A program made the translations under genes and the position numbers. A stretch of DNA of 8,385 nt from CAZDML01 sp964506645 (GTDB lineage: Bacteria > Elusimicrobiota > Elusimicrobia > 2-01-FULL-59-12). The stretch spans positions 1-8,385 of the forward strand of contig CAZDML010000096.1 in the NCBI GenBank assembly GCA_964506645.1, given 5' to 3'. The number at the start of each line of letters is the position of its first letter. Positions within the stretch are counted from its first letter, which is position 1. A model generated the notes under the pieces. That model ran no database searches and had not been told where the DNA came from. It saw only the letters and a program-made list of their open reading frames with translations. Shown here in pieces: positions 1 to 6,854 of the stretch.

Positions 1-1
1 C

Positions 2-1864
2 ATGTTGATCTCCTGGCCCACACCCCAAGCCTATCCGCTCTATCCCGATGTCTGGCTCTGGGCCTCCATCCCCGCAACTTTTCTTTATCTCCTGGGAGCA
101 AACCACGTGGGTCGATGGGTACGTGAGCACTGGGGGACACAAAACAAATGGCCCTGGGCCTACGGTATCGACAGTGTGCTTGCGCTAGGTCTCACCAGCG
201 GCATTCTTATTCTGGCCGGACGATTTACTCCAGCACTTGTCGGCGTTAGTCGTTTTCTCGGAATCGCTTATATGCTTCTGGGGGTGTGTAGTCTTCGCGA
301 CGTCTATGAGAATATCCGGAGTCTCTTAAAGGAAACAGGGTGGGAGACGAAACTTCTCTTTTCGTTCGCCAGTGCCGGCCTACTGCTGCTCCTGCTCGCA
401 AGCCTCTGTCCGCCAACAAAATCCGATGAACTGGGGTATCATCTTCCGTTTATTGAACGGGCATTGCGTGATGGTGGATTTGTTCGCTATGCGGGGCCCT
501 TCCAAGCGCTTCAGCCGCTGGCCGTACAAGTGTTCGCTATTCCTCTGGCCGCGCTTGGATTTTCGGGGGGCCCAGTCTTACTTTCGCTCTCTGCCCTCAT
601 CGTGTTGGCATGTGTGTTGAATCGCGAAACACAACGTCTGTCACCGGAAGGTCCCGGCAGTGTACGTCTTTCTTCCAGCATTCTTTTTTTACTCACACCT
701 TGGGCGGTTGTATGGAGCATCGCCCCCGGCAATGATACTTGGGCGACCGTCGCGCTCACGATGGCCACACTACTGGCGATTGAAACGCTGGAAGACTCAC
801 GCTGCTTTATTCCGTTTGTCTGGTGCAGCGTCGTTGCGTTTTTATGCAAAAGCAGCGCGATGGCGGCCGTGGGAGTGATGGGAGCTGGATTGACCGCTGT
901 CCTATTGAAGAAACAAGAAGGGAAACTTTGGATCACCGCCTTAGCAGGAGGGATTGTCCTTGCTCTGCCTTTCACACTTAAATCGTGGGCAGACTGGGGT
1001 GTCTTTTTTCCCGACCCGCTAGCGTTTGTCGCCTCCATACATGATCTCCCCACATTCGAGATGAAGCGGACATTGGGGTCCGCGCTTTACATGAACCGCT
1101 TTTGGCCAAGAACACTCTCCGGAGTGCTGCAGATGCCGCTCTTGTTTGCCAACCCCATCGGCTGGCTTAATGTCTGCGTCGGACCTCTTTTGGTGTATGG
1201 GATATGGACGGCAGGGAAGCGCCTGCCGAAAGGAAGTTGGCTTCTCATGTCAGCCACTCTACTGGCCTGTGTCCTGGCGCTCACCTTTGCACTGCCACAA
1301 TGCCCGCGCTTTTACGGCGGCGTCACGATTGGACTGGGTTTTATGCTCTGGAAAAAACGACTCGCAGGAAACCCACTCCCCCAACGCACGTTCGTATGGA
1401 GCGCTATCGTCTACGGCATCCTCCTCATGGGAGGGTTGCACAGCTACCTACGGCCCTTTGTGCAGCAAACGCTCAACCCGAAAGATCCTTTTGAATACCT
1501 TGCCCCACGCAGTGAAGCCGCCTATGCACGAAAATGGATGTTGGAACATCCCAAGCCCGGTGTGGGGGTCCTTACCAACTTCCGCCAACAGACGTTCCTT
1601 TATACGCGCTCCCAAAATATTGAAACGACTCTCGTCCTGGGACGTCTCATTTCATCGTTTACATCAACGGCAGAATTGGCAGAAACCTTAAAGCAGGCGG
1701 GCTATACACGAATCCTCTGGGGATACGACCGGGATCCACTGTGGGAAGACCTGTTTAAAACCTACGGTGAAACGATGTATGACCAACCCAACGATGTGAC
1801 CTACGGAAGCCGGTGGAAAGGCCCCTTCCTTCGCGGTAGGGTACGCGTTATCGATTTGAAATAG
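2..1864 (+). CDS. GT-C-type polytopic membrane glycosyltransferase-like protein
   Basis: This 620-residue integral membrane protein has about ten or more hydrophobic segments between residues 17 and 480, followed by a roughly 140-residue soluble tail. Its plan resembles GT-C glycosyltransferases (GT39/ArnT-like), which move a sugar from a polyprenyl-phosphate donor to a glycan or lipid on the periplasmic side. Seen in the sequence: an acidic S-D-E-L-G-Y-H motif at 141-147 just after a membrane segment, where GT-C enzymes keep their catalytic aspartate; a G-N-D motif at 243-245 leading into a membrane helix; and C-P-R-F-Y at 434-438. The tail contains an alpha/beta-looking stretch (about 555-580) and ends in a beta-like V-R-V-I-D-L. 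The ATG at position 2 gives a sensible start before the first helix, but the window begins one base earlier, so an upstream start cannot be excluded and no ribosome binding site can be judged. It converges on the minus-strand operon and its last 17 bp overlap the 3' end of the SGNH gene. Donor and acceptor are unknown; a non-enzymatic membrane protein is possible. Confidence 0.8.
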   Translation: MLISWPTPQAYPLYPDVWLWASIPATFLYLLGANHVGRWVREHWGTQNKWPWAYGIDSVLALGLTSGILILAGRFTPALVGVSRFLGIAYMLLGVCSLRDVYENIRSLLKETGWETKLLFSFASAGLLLLLLASLCPPTKSDELGYHLPFIERALRDGGFVRYAGPFQALQPLAVQVFAIPLAALGFSGGPVLLSLSALIVLACVLNRETQRLSPEGPGSVRLSSSILFLLTPWAVVWSIAPGNDTWATVALTMATLLAIETLEDSRCFIPFVWCSVVAFLCKSSAMAAVGVMGAGLTAVLLKKQEGKLWITALAGGIVLALPFTLKSWADWGVFFPDPLAFVASIHDLPTFEMKRTLGSALYMNRFWPRTLSGVLQMPLLFANPIGWLNVCVGPLLVYGIWTAGKRLPKGSWLLMSATLLACVLALTFALPQCPRFYGGVTIGLGFMLWKKRLAGNPLPQRTFVWSAIVYGILLMGGLHSYLRPFVQQTLNPKDPFEYLAPRSEAAYARKWMLEHPKPGVGVLTNFRQQTFLYTRSQNIETTLVLGRLISSFTSTAELAETLKQAGYTRILWGYDRDPLWEDLFKTYGETMYDQPNDVTYGSRWKGPFLRGRVRVIDLK

Positions 1865-2975
1865 CCAAAGACGGCGCGTCTTTCCACACCTGGCGGATTT
1901 CCTTCTCTAAGCAGTCCATCCCTATCGAAATCCCCAATTCATTCCAATGGCTGTCATCGGCATAATACAGCAGATCCGGGGAACGTTCCGCATGGGCAGA
2001 AAAAAGCGGAAGGATGTCTAGCACGCGCACCCCTTCCTGGCGAATAGCCTCCACGCTCTGATCCCAATGGCCTGGAGACTGAGCCAATCCCAGGGATCGG
2101 TAATAAATCGTGCTTTTATTCGGGACGGGAAAGAAGATCAGCTCGCTGCCGCGTGCACGTACCCGGTCCCGATACTCCCGCAGCGTATGCGCATCCCGGC
2201 GAATATCCGCTGCGCTTTGCGGGGGCACAAAAAAGTCTTCTTTCATAAACAACATGGGCGGTCGGGTTCCCACATAGGCAAGAATATTCACATTGTATTC
2301 GCTCTGACCTCGGATACGGGCGTACACATGCCGCATACCACTGCGCAGCCAGCTGCGCATCCGTTTTAAAAGCACTTGTTTGCAGAGGCGATCGAGCACA
2401 ATCATGCTGCGGCGAACAGCCCAAGGCGATTTTTCCCAAAGTGTTTTGGCACGAAAACCCTCCCGCGCAGGAGCGATATCATGCAGACTACGCTCGACTT
2501 GCACCCAGACCACGACCTTGGGACGCGCATCGGCTAAAACCGGATCCTCCAAAAAATCCCGCAGATGATGAACCGAATAGGAGTACACCGACCACCCTGT
2601 CTTACGGTTGAGCTGTGCATACGGCAGGTCCTCCTGTGAAGGGCCCTGTGAGAGATTGGAATCCCCCACCAGAATGATGTCGTACTGATTGAACGGGCGC
2701 GCAGGCCCATCGAAACGATTCCCATAGGCATCCGTGACCCAGCGCTTCAGTCTCGGCTCAGCATACGAACTGTCGTGACCCAGATCCCCGGCATCAACGC
2801 GCGTCAGCTGATAGTTGGGGTAATAGCTTCCAGGGAAATAACGACGCATCTTATATACACCGAGCGCCTCAGGAAGCCGTGTAAAACGGTGGATAGGAAA
2901 CACGTAAAATTCTACCCCCAAGATCAGCAAAAAGGGCAAAAGAAAAAGCAGCAGGCGAGAAAGAAAGGTCTTCAT
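1848..2975 (-). CDS. AlgX/AlgJ-like SGNH protein, probable polysaccharide O-acetyltransferase
   Basis: A 375-residue protein with one N-terminal hydrophobic segment (about 7-22) that would anchor or export it, and a periplasmic SGNH-type domain. Visible motifs: G-D-S-N at 104-107 with S106 as predicted nucleophile; P-V-P-N-K-S at 283-288, a lysine-containing turn also seen in AlgX/AlgJ-type proteins; and D-S-H-W-N at 341-345 supplying the Asp and His of the triad (D341, H343). All three catalytic residues are present, so it is predicted to be active. In alginate and related systems such proteins take acetyl groups delivered by an MBOAT partner and place them on the exported polymer. The MBOAT gene lies immediately upstream, with its stop only 2 bp before this ATG. 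The start at 2975 is chosen because an M-K-T-F-L-S signal-like N-terminus begins there; the open frame continues to 3167 but that part is shadow of the MBOAT gene. The ribosome binding site is weak, suggesting reinitiation after the MBOAT stop. The acyl group and polymer are inferred. Confidence 0.9.
   Translation of the reverse strand: MKTFLSRLLLFLLPFLLILGVEFYVFPIHRFTRLPEALGVYKMRRYFPGSYYPNYQLTRVDAGDLGHDSSYAEPRLKRWVTDAYGNRFDGPARPFNQYDIILVGDSNLSQGPSQEDLPYAQLNRKTGWSVYSYSVHHLRDFLEDPVLADARPKVVVWVQVERSLHDIAPAREGFRAKTLWEKSPWAVRRSMIVLDRLCKQVLLKRMRSWLRSGMRHVYARIRGQSEYNVNILAYVGTRPPMLFMKEDFFVPPQSAADIRRDAHTLREYRDRVRARGSELIFFPVPNKSTIYYRSLGLAQSPGHWDQSVEAIRQEGVRVLDILPLFSAHAERSPDLLYYADDSHWNELGISIGMDCLEKEIRQVWKDAPSLAISNR
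1867..1883. terminator. Hairpin at the convergent gene ends, possible weak terminator
   Basis: AAAGACG and CGTCTTT form a perfect 7-bp inverted repeat around a 3-base GCG loop, starting three bases after the stop of the plus-strand gene. The stem ends in TTT on both strands, but no longer T-run follows on either one. For the minus strand it lies within the last codons of the SGNH gene. Its position suits termination of the plus-strand transcript. The short stem and poor T-tract make this tentative. Confidence 0.35.
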
Positions 2976-2977
2976 CT

Positions 2978-4435
2978 CTAAAATTGAAAGTAGATAAAAG
3001 GCTTTGTTTGAAAAACACCAAAGAAACAGAGGAGCAGTAGCTGGAGGTAATAAATTCCCCAGCGCTGCCAGCGCGGACGCGCCTCTAGCCAGGCATCCCA
3101 ACTTATCCCGGCCGGACGAAGCTCTAAGGCCATCATCACCACCAACACAAGTACGGCAATCCCCCACTCCATCTCGGACATCTCAAAACGAGCGAACTGA
3201 AAATGTGAAAACAAGGTCGTGCCATGCAGAAAACCGGAGAACACCGCACGTAAAATGGCCACGGACTGCTGGAGAGAGTCCGCCCTAAAAAATACCCAGC
3301 TCAGACAGAGGAGGGCAAACGTCCTGAGCCGGCGAAAAAAGATCGCCCCAGCCCCAGCGCCTAAGGACAGCCGTTCTTTCCACGGAGACACCCAGGCGTT
3401 CCACAGCGAAGCCGTGGAGATGTAAGTGCCATGCAGCAGTCCCCAAATGACAAAAGTCCAATTGGCCCCGTGCCATAACCCGCTGAGCAAGAAAACGACA
3501 AACAGATTTCGCACGTGCAAACCGAGCGGCCCCTTATTGCCCCCTAAAGGGACATAGACATAGTCACGGAACCAGCTCGACAGCGAGACATGCCACCGCC
3601 GCCAGAAGTCGGATACGGAGACCGCCGAGTATGGGGCATTAAAGTTGGCCATCAGCTCGATGCCCAGACACCGTGCACTGCCGAGGGCGATGAGTGAGTA
3701 CGCATAAAAATCACAGTAAATCTGAAATGCAAAAAACACCGTAGCGATAAGGAGAGAAAGGGCATCAAATCCGGCGGGTGCGCTATACACGCGATCCACA
3801 AAAAGACTCAGGCGGTCCGCCGCCACCAGCTTCATGACGAATCCACTGAGAATAAGTCGCAAACCGGAGACAACCCGGCGCGAGTCAAACACATGAGCTG
3901 CACGCAGCTGCGGCAAAAGCCGTGTCGAGCGCTCAATGGGACCGGCCACCAACTGCGGAAAGAACATCACATACAGAGCGTAGTAGCCGAGGTGACGTTC
4001 TGCGGAACGCTGCCCACGATACACATCAATGACATAGCCAATCGATTGGAAGGTATGAAAGGAAAGCCCAATCGGTAACACCCAATGAAATATTGGCAGT
4101 GGGTTTGTCGCGCCCACCCAGGACATCACTGCAGCAAGATTTCCATGAAAGAAGTTGTAATACTTGAAAACGCCCAGAATCCCGATGTTCGACGCAAGAC
4201 TCAACAACAACCAAACCCGGCGCCATGAACGGTCTGCACACTCCATAAGAAGTCCTGCGCTGTAGTCGATTCCAATCAAAAGAAAAAGGATAAGGAGATA
4301 GGCTGGAATAAAAGCCGCATAAAACCAGCAACTAGCGGCGAGCAGCCAGACCCAGCGCAGCGAAGGCTTCAGCGCAAAATAGACTGCGGTTACGACAGGG
4401 AAGTAGAAGAGATAATCGAACGATGTAAAAACCAT
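2978..4435 (-). CDS. MBOAT family O-acyltransferase (AlgI/DltB type)
   Basis: A 485-residue polytopic membrane protein of the MBOAT family, close to the usual length for AlgI-type members. These enzymes pass an acyl group from a cytoplasmic donor to a periplasmic acceptor. Hallmarks seen in order: F-T-S-F-D-Y-L-F-Y-F-P near the N-terminus; L-P-I-G-L-S-F-H-T-F-Q at 120-130; F-F-P-Q-L-V-A-G-P-I-E-R at 158-169; D-F-W-R-R-W-H at 276-282, with H282; G-L-W-H-G-A-N-W at 319-326, with the likely catalytic H322; W-V-F-F-R-A at 380-385; and the typical F-I-Y-F-Q-F C-terminus. The start at 4435 fits the conserved N-terminus and has an AGGA (4444-4441) five bases upstream. It therefore overlaps the 3' end of the preceding GT-C gene by 46 bp. 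The SGNH gene follows after 2 bp, forming the classic two-part acetylation module. Because the neighbours are glycan genes and no D-alanine ligase or alginate genes are present, I read it as a polysaccharide O-acetylase. I do not assign algI or dltB. Confidence 0.96.
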   Translation of the reverse strand: MVFTSFDYLFYFPVVTAVYFALKPSLRWVWLLAASCWFYAAFIPAYLLILFLLIGIDYSAGLLMECADRSWRRVWLLLSLASNIGILGVFKYYNFFHGNLAAVMSWVGATNPLPIFHWVLPIGLSFHTFQSIGYVIDVYRGQRSAERHLGYYALYVMFFPQLVAGPIERSTRLLPQLRAAHVFDSRRVVSGLRLILSGFVMKLVAADRLSLFVDRVYSAPAGFDALSLLIATVFFAFQIYCDFYAYSLIALGSARCLGIELMANFNAPYSAVSVSDFWRRWHVSLSSWFRDYVYVPLGGNKGPLGLHVRNLFVVFLLSGLWHGANWTFVIWGLLHGTYISTASLWNAWVSPWKERLSLGAGAGAIFFRRLRTFALLCLSWVFFRADSLQQSVAILRAVFSGFLHGTTLFSHFQFARFEMSEMEWGIAVLVLVVMMALELRPAGISWDAWLEARPRWQRWGIYYLQLLLLCFFGVFQTKPFIYFQF

Positions 4436-5829
4436 AAGTATCCTAAACCGCTCAGGAGAAACAGCAGCGCCATCATCACACCCACCCCTCGGGGAATTCC
4501 GACCAGCGGCACCACCCACCACCACGTTCCAAGAATGCGCGTGGTCAGTGAGTCATGATTCTCTTGTTTAAAGGCCTGTCGCATTTCATCCCCTGAAAGC
4601 TGTATGGCTTGGCCGATCACCTCTCGTGACTTAGGCCATATTCGAAACGCAGGAGACTCAGACGGGTCCCACGTAAAATCCTGAGCCGTTTTACCGCGGG
4701 CTTCTGAATCAGCATACGTCACTTCAAAGAAGACAAGAGCGGCGGGAATCTGCATCAGACACCCCCACAGGGATAATCCCACAATGATTTTTTTCCAGGG
4801 GACCGGGAGAAAAACCGTACCAACAGCCATGATCGGAAATGCCGGGGCCAAGAGTCGGGGACCCCATGACCATCCACCTGTCCACGCGAGTCGTGCGGAC
4901 CACAACGCACAAAAACCAATGACACCCAGACACATATGGAAGAGCAGTTCTGAATCGGGCTCATGGTTTTTCCACTTCCGCAATAACGCCAGAAACCCTA
5001 TCACAAGAGCAGGAGAGAACCACAACAATCCATATCCAGGACTTGCGAAAATCCCAAACACAGCTTCCGGAGCGGTGCGAAGTCCAAAATAGGACATGTG
5101 ACCGAAAATAAGCGGATGTTCAAAACGATATTGGTTATACATCAAGTAGATCCCCAACCCCATGAGCGTGCCCAACACAGGACGAAGCATTTCGGAGAAT
5201 GGTTCTTTCCTGCGCCACAAGTAAAACGTAAGAAGAGGACCCATATAGAGCGTAGAGGGTTTCGCTAAAACCGCCAACCCGCTGGCGAGGCAAGCCACCC
5301 ATACGCCGCGCCGGCTATTTCCAAGAATATGGACGAGGGAACTCATAATTAAAAAAGCCATGAGGGGTTCCGAATAAAAGGATTTGGCATGGATCAAAGC
5401 GGGTGAACAAAATCCGAACAAGAGGGCCGCACGAAAAGACACTGCTTTCGATGCGCCCAAGCGGCGCGCGAGCAGCCAGACATACCCCACCGTGGAAGCC
5501 GTTAACAGGACTTGTAAAAGGTGAACAGCCGTTGTGGCCGCGAAATGAATGGGACAATGCAGTCGTCCCGCAAAAAATGCGGCAAGTTTTACAAAAGGAA
5601 CAGCCAACACAGATAACAACGGATACCAGGGGCAGTAATACAGCCCCTGTCGCCCGAGACGTCCGAAATCCGGAGGAACAACCAGAGAATGATCTAGTGC
5701 GATGGATTTTGCCAGAGCAAACATCGCATTGCCATCAATGGAATAGATGGAGGGCGGGATAATACTTAAATAGATCAGTGCAGCGCTCAGCGCCAAGCGC
5801 AACGCCATCGAAACATCCGATCGATTCAA
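4390..5829 (-). CDS. GT-C-type membrane glycosyltransferase (GT39-like)
   Basis: From the TTG at 5829 this encodes 479 residues with around ten hydrophobic segments. It resembles lipid-carrier-dependent GT-C glycosyltransferases: S-I-D-G-N-A-M-F at 30-37 after the first helix holds the likely catalytic D32; P-W-Y-P-L-L at 67-72 is typical of the first large loop; F-Y-S-E-P at 151-155 and G-G-W-S-W-G-P-R-L-L at 318-327 are further family-like signatures. Residues of about 370-430 form a hydrophilic, probably periplasmic loop before the last two helices. It would transfer a sugar from a polyprenyl-phosphate sugar outside the cytoplasmic membrane; donor and acceptor cannot be told. Start choice: the in-frame TTG sits five bases after a strong GGAGG and overlaps the stop of the upstream GT2 gene as TTGA. 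The first in-frame ATG (5808, seven codons later) lacks so well placed a site. The open frame runs back to 6000 but that region is coding for the GT2 gene. The 3' end overlaps the MBOAT start by 46 bp. Confidence 0.88.
   Translation of the reverse strand: MNRSDVSMALRLALSAALIYLSIIPPSIYSIDGNAMFALAKSIALDHSLVVPPDFGRLGRQGLYYCPWYPLLSVLAVPFVKLAAFFAGRLHCPIHFAATTAVHLLQVLLTASTVGYVWLLARRLGASKAVSFRAALLFGFCSPALIHAKSFYSEPLMAFLIMSSLVHILGNSRRGVWVACLASGLAVLAKPSTLYMGPLLTFYLWRRKEPFSEMLRPVLGTLMGLGIYLMYNQYRFEHPLIFGHMSYFGLRTAPEAVFGIFASPGYGLLWFSPALVIGFLALLRKWKNHEPDSELLFHMCLGVIGFCALWSARLAWTGGWSWGPRLLAPAFPIMAVGTVFLPVPWKKIIVGLSLWGCLMQIPAALVFFEVTYADSEARGKTAQDFTWDPSESPAFRIWPKSREVIGQAIQLSGDEMRQAFKQENHDSLTTRILGTWWWVVPLVGIPRGVGVMMALLFLLSGLGYLWFLHRSIISSTSLS
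4441..4444 (-). promoter_or_regulatory. Ribosome binding site (AGGA) for the MBOAT gene
   Basis: On the minus strand AGGA is followed by TACTT and then the ATG at 4435. It lies within the coding sequence of the preceding GT-C gene and agrees with the family-conserved N-terminus, so it supports a real 46-bp gene overlap. Confidence 0.6.
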
Positions 5830-6854
5830 AAGAACCTCCGCATCCGGTGGCTTAAACGATAAAGAGGAACTCCCATAGACGCTGGCAGCCGCACACACAC
5901 GCGCTGCAGGAAACCCGTGACGCCGGACTGCAGCAGGGATGGATAATACGCATGGCCAACCCATTGGGATGCTTTCACCACGTCCCCTCCTTGAAGACAA
6001 CGACTGACAGCCCCGAGCAAAAGTGTACCTAAAAAAGCTTTTTTGTAGGGCTCGATCCTGGGCGAGACCGGAATATCCACCAAATGGGCAGCGAGTTTCT
6101 CCGCTTTGAGTCCAATGGCAGTGGCCGTATTGCCATGCACACGGTATTCGGCGAGATACTCCGGTGAAAAATAAAAGCCGTGCCCCTCTTGAGCAATCCG
6201 GACGTACAATTCAATCTCAGGATTATTCAGATCCGATTTAAATTTCACTCGACGAACCACCTCGGTGCGCAATAACGCAGAGGTGATCGGCACGGCATTT
6301 TTCCATACCCAGACTTCTGGATCGCAGAGCGGTCCCCGTGCAAGACGATCACGCCCATAGTACTGCGAGAGCGCCAGAGAATCAGCCTCCAGTCGCTGCC
6401 CCTGAGCATTGATCAAAAAATGGTTAGAAAATAAAACAGCTGTTTGGGGTGTGGCACCGACCAGGAGCGTTTCAATCATCGAGGGTAGAAGTCGATCGTC
6501 GTCCCCCATCACCACAACCCATTGGCCCCTGGCGCTTTCGACGGCCGCATTCCAGTTGCCCCCGAGCCCAAGATTTTGCGTATTGGCCCGGTACTGAATG
6601 CGAGAATCACGACCCGCCGCCTCCTGCGCCCAGGCCGCTATCGTTGGATCCAAATTCCCCTCCGGGCGGATATCCTGCTGAATGACAATCTCAAGCGATG
6701 GATAGGTTTGCGCCTGTGCGGAGGCCACGGCTTCTTTTAAATAGGAAAGACGTTCGGGATGATGGGTCGGAATGGCGATGGAGACAAGCGGAGTGGCCAA
6801 AGGATTAGCGAACGAGTCCGCGCTGTTCCAAGGTTTGAGCAGCACTCGAGACAT
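5826..6854 (-). CDS. Family 2 glycosyltransferase
   Basis: A 342-residue GT-A-fold glycosyltransferase of family GT2. It has V-S-I-A-I-P-T at 24-30 for the first beta strand of the nucleotide-binding half; N-L-G-L-G-G-N-W-N-A-A at 94-104; the metal-binding G-D-D-D at 117-120 (DXD motif); E-I-E-L-Y-V-R-I at 213-220, the region where the catalytic base is expected; and Y-R-V-H-G at 237-241. No membrane helix is evident, so it should act in the cytoplasm or at the inner face of the membrane, adding a sugar from a nucleotide donor to a lipid-linked or growing glycan. The C-terminal 75 residues are rich in basic and hydrophobic residues and may touch the membrane. The ATG at 6854 lies inside the epimerase gene (50-bp overlap) without an obvious ribosome binding site; a GTG at 6845 and a TTG at 6800 are alternatives that would keep the whole catalytic domain. 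The stop overlaps the next gene's start. Substrate unknown. Confidence 0.93.
   Translation of the reverse strand: MSRVLLKPWNSADSFANPLATPLVSIAIPTHHPERLSYLKEAVASAQAQTYPSLEIVIQQDIRPEGNLDPTIAAWAQEAAGRDSRIQYRANTQNLGLGGNWNAAVESARGQWVVVMGDDDRLLPSMIETLLVGATPQTAVLFSNHFLINAQGQRLEADSLALSQYYGRDRLARGPLCDPEVWVWKNAVPITSALLRTEVVRRVKFKSDLNNPEIELYVRIAQEGHGFYFSPEYLAEYRVHGNTATAIGLKAEKLAAHLVDIPVSPRIEPYKKAFLGTLLLGAVSRCLQGGDVVKASQWVGHAYYPSLLQSGVTGFLQRVCVRLPASMGVPLYRLSHRMRRFF
5835..5839 (-). promoter_or_regulatory. Shine-Dalgarno GGAGG for the GT-C gene
   Basis: On the minus strand GGAGG is followed by five bases (TTCTT) and then TTG. It is the best-placed ribosome binding site I found among the internal junctions of the operon, and it lies inside the last codons of the GT2 gene. 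It favours the TTG at 5829 over the ATG at 5808, which would be 26 bases away. Confidence 0.7.

Noticed and set aside
511..1053. Open frame of 180 codons antisense to the first gene
   Set aside because: It lies wholly inside a well-supported membrane protein gene. Its translation is low-complexity and shows no recognisable domain. It is a shadow frame.
1146..1691. Open frame of 181 codons on the plus strand in another frame of the first gene
   Set aside because: Fully nested in the same gene, with no domain or convincing start signal. A frameshift is not needed, because the main frame is continuous to its stop.
2976..3167. N-terminal extension of the SGNH gene
   Set aside because: The extra 64 codons overlap the conserved C-terminus of the MBOAT protein and do not look like protein. 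A signal-like N-terminus begins at 2975.
4026..4331. Minus-strand open frame of 101 codons inside the MBOAT gene
   Set aside because: It is a plus-one shadow of the MBOAT reading frame. The MBOAT frame itself is intact and carries all family motifs, so there is no frameshift or split gene.
5830..6000. N-terminal extension of the GT-C gene
   Set aside because: It lies in the coding region of the GT2 gene and lacks a start signal. The TTG at 5829 with GGAGG is far better supported.
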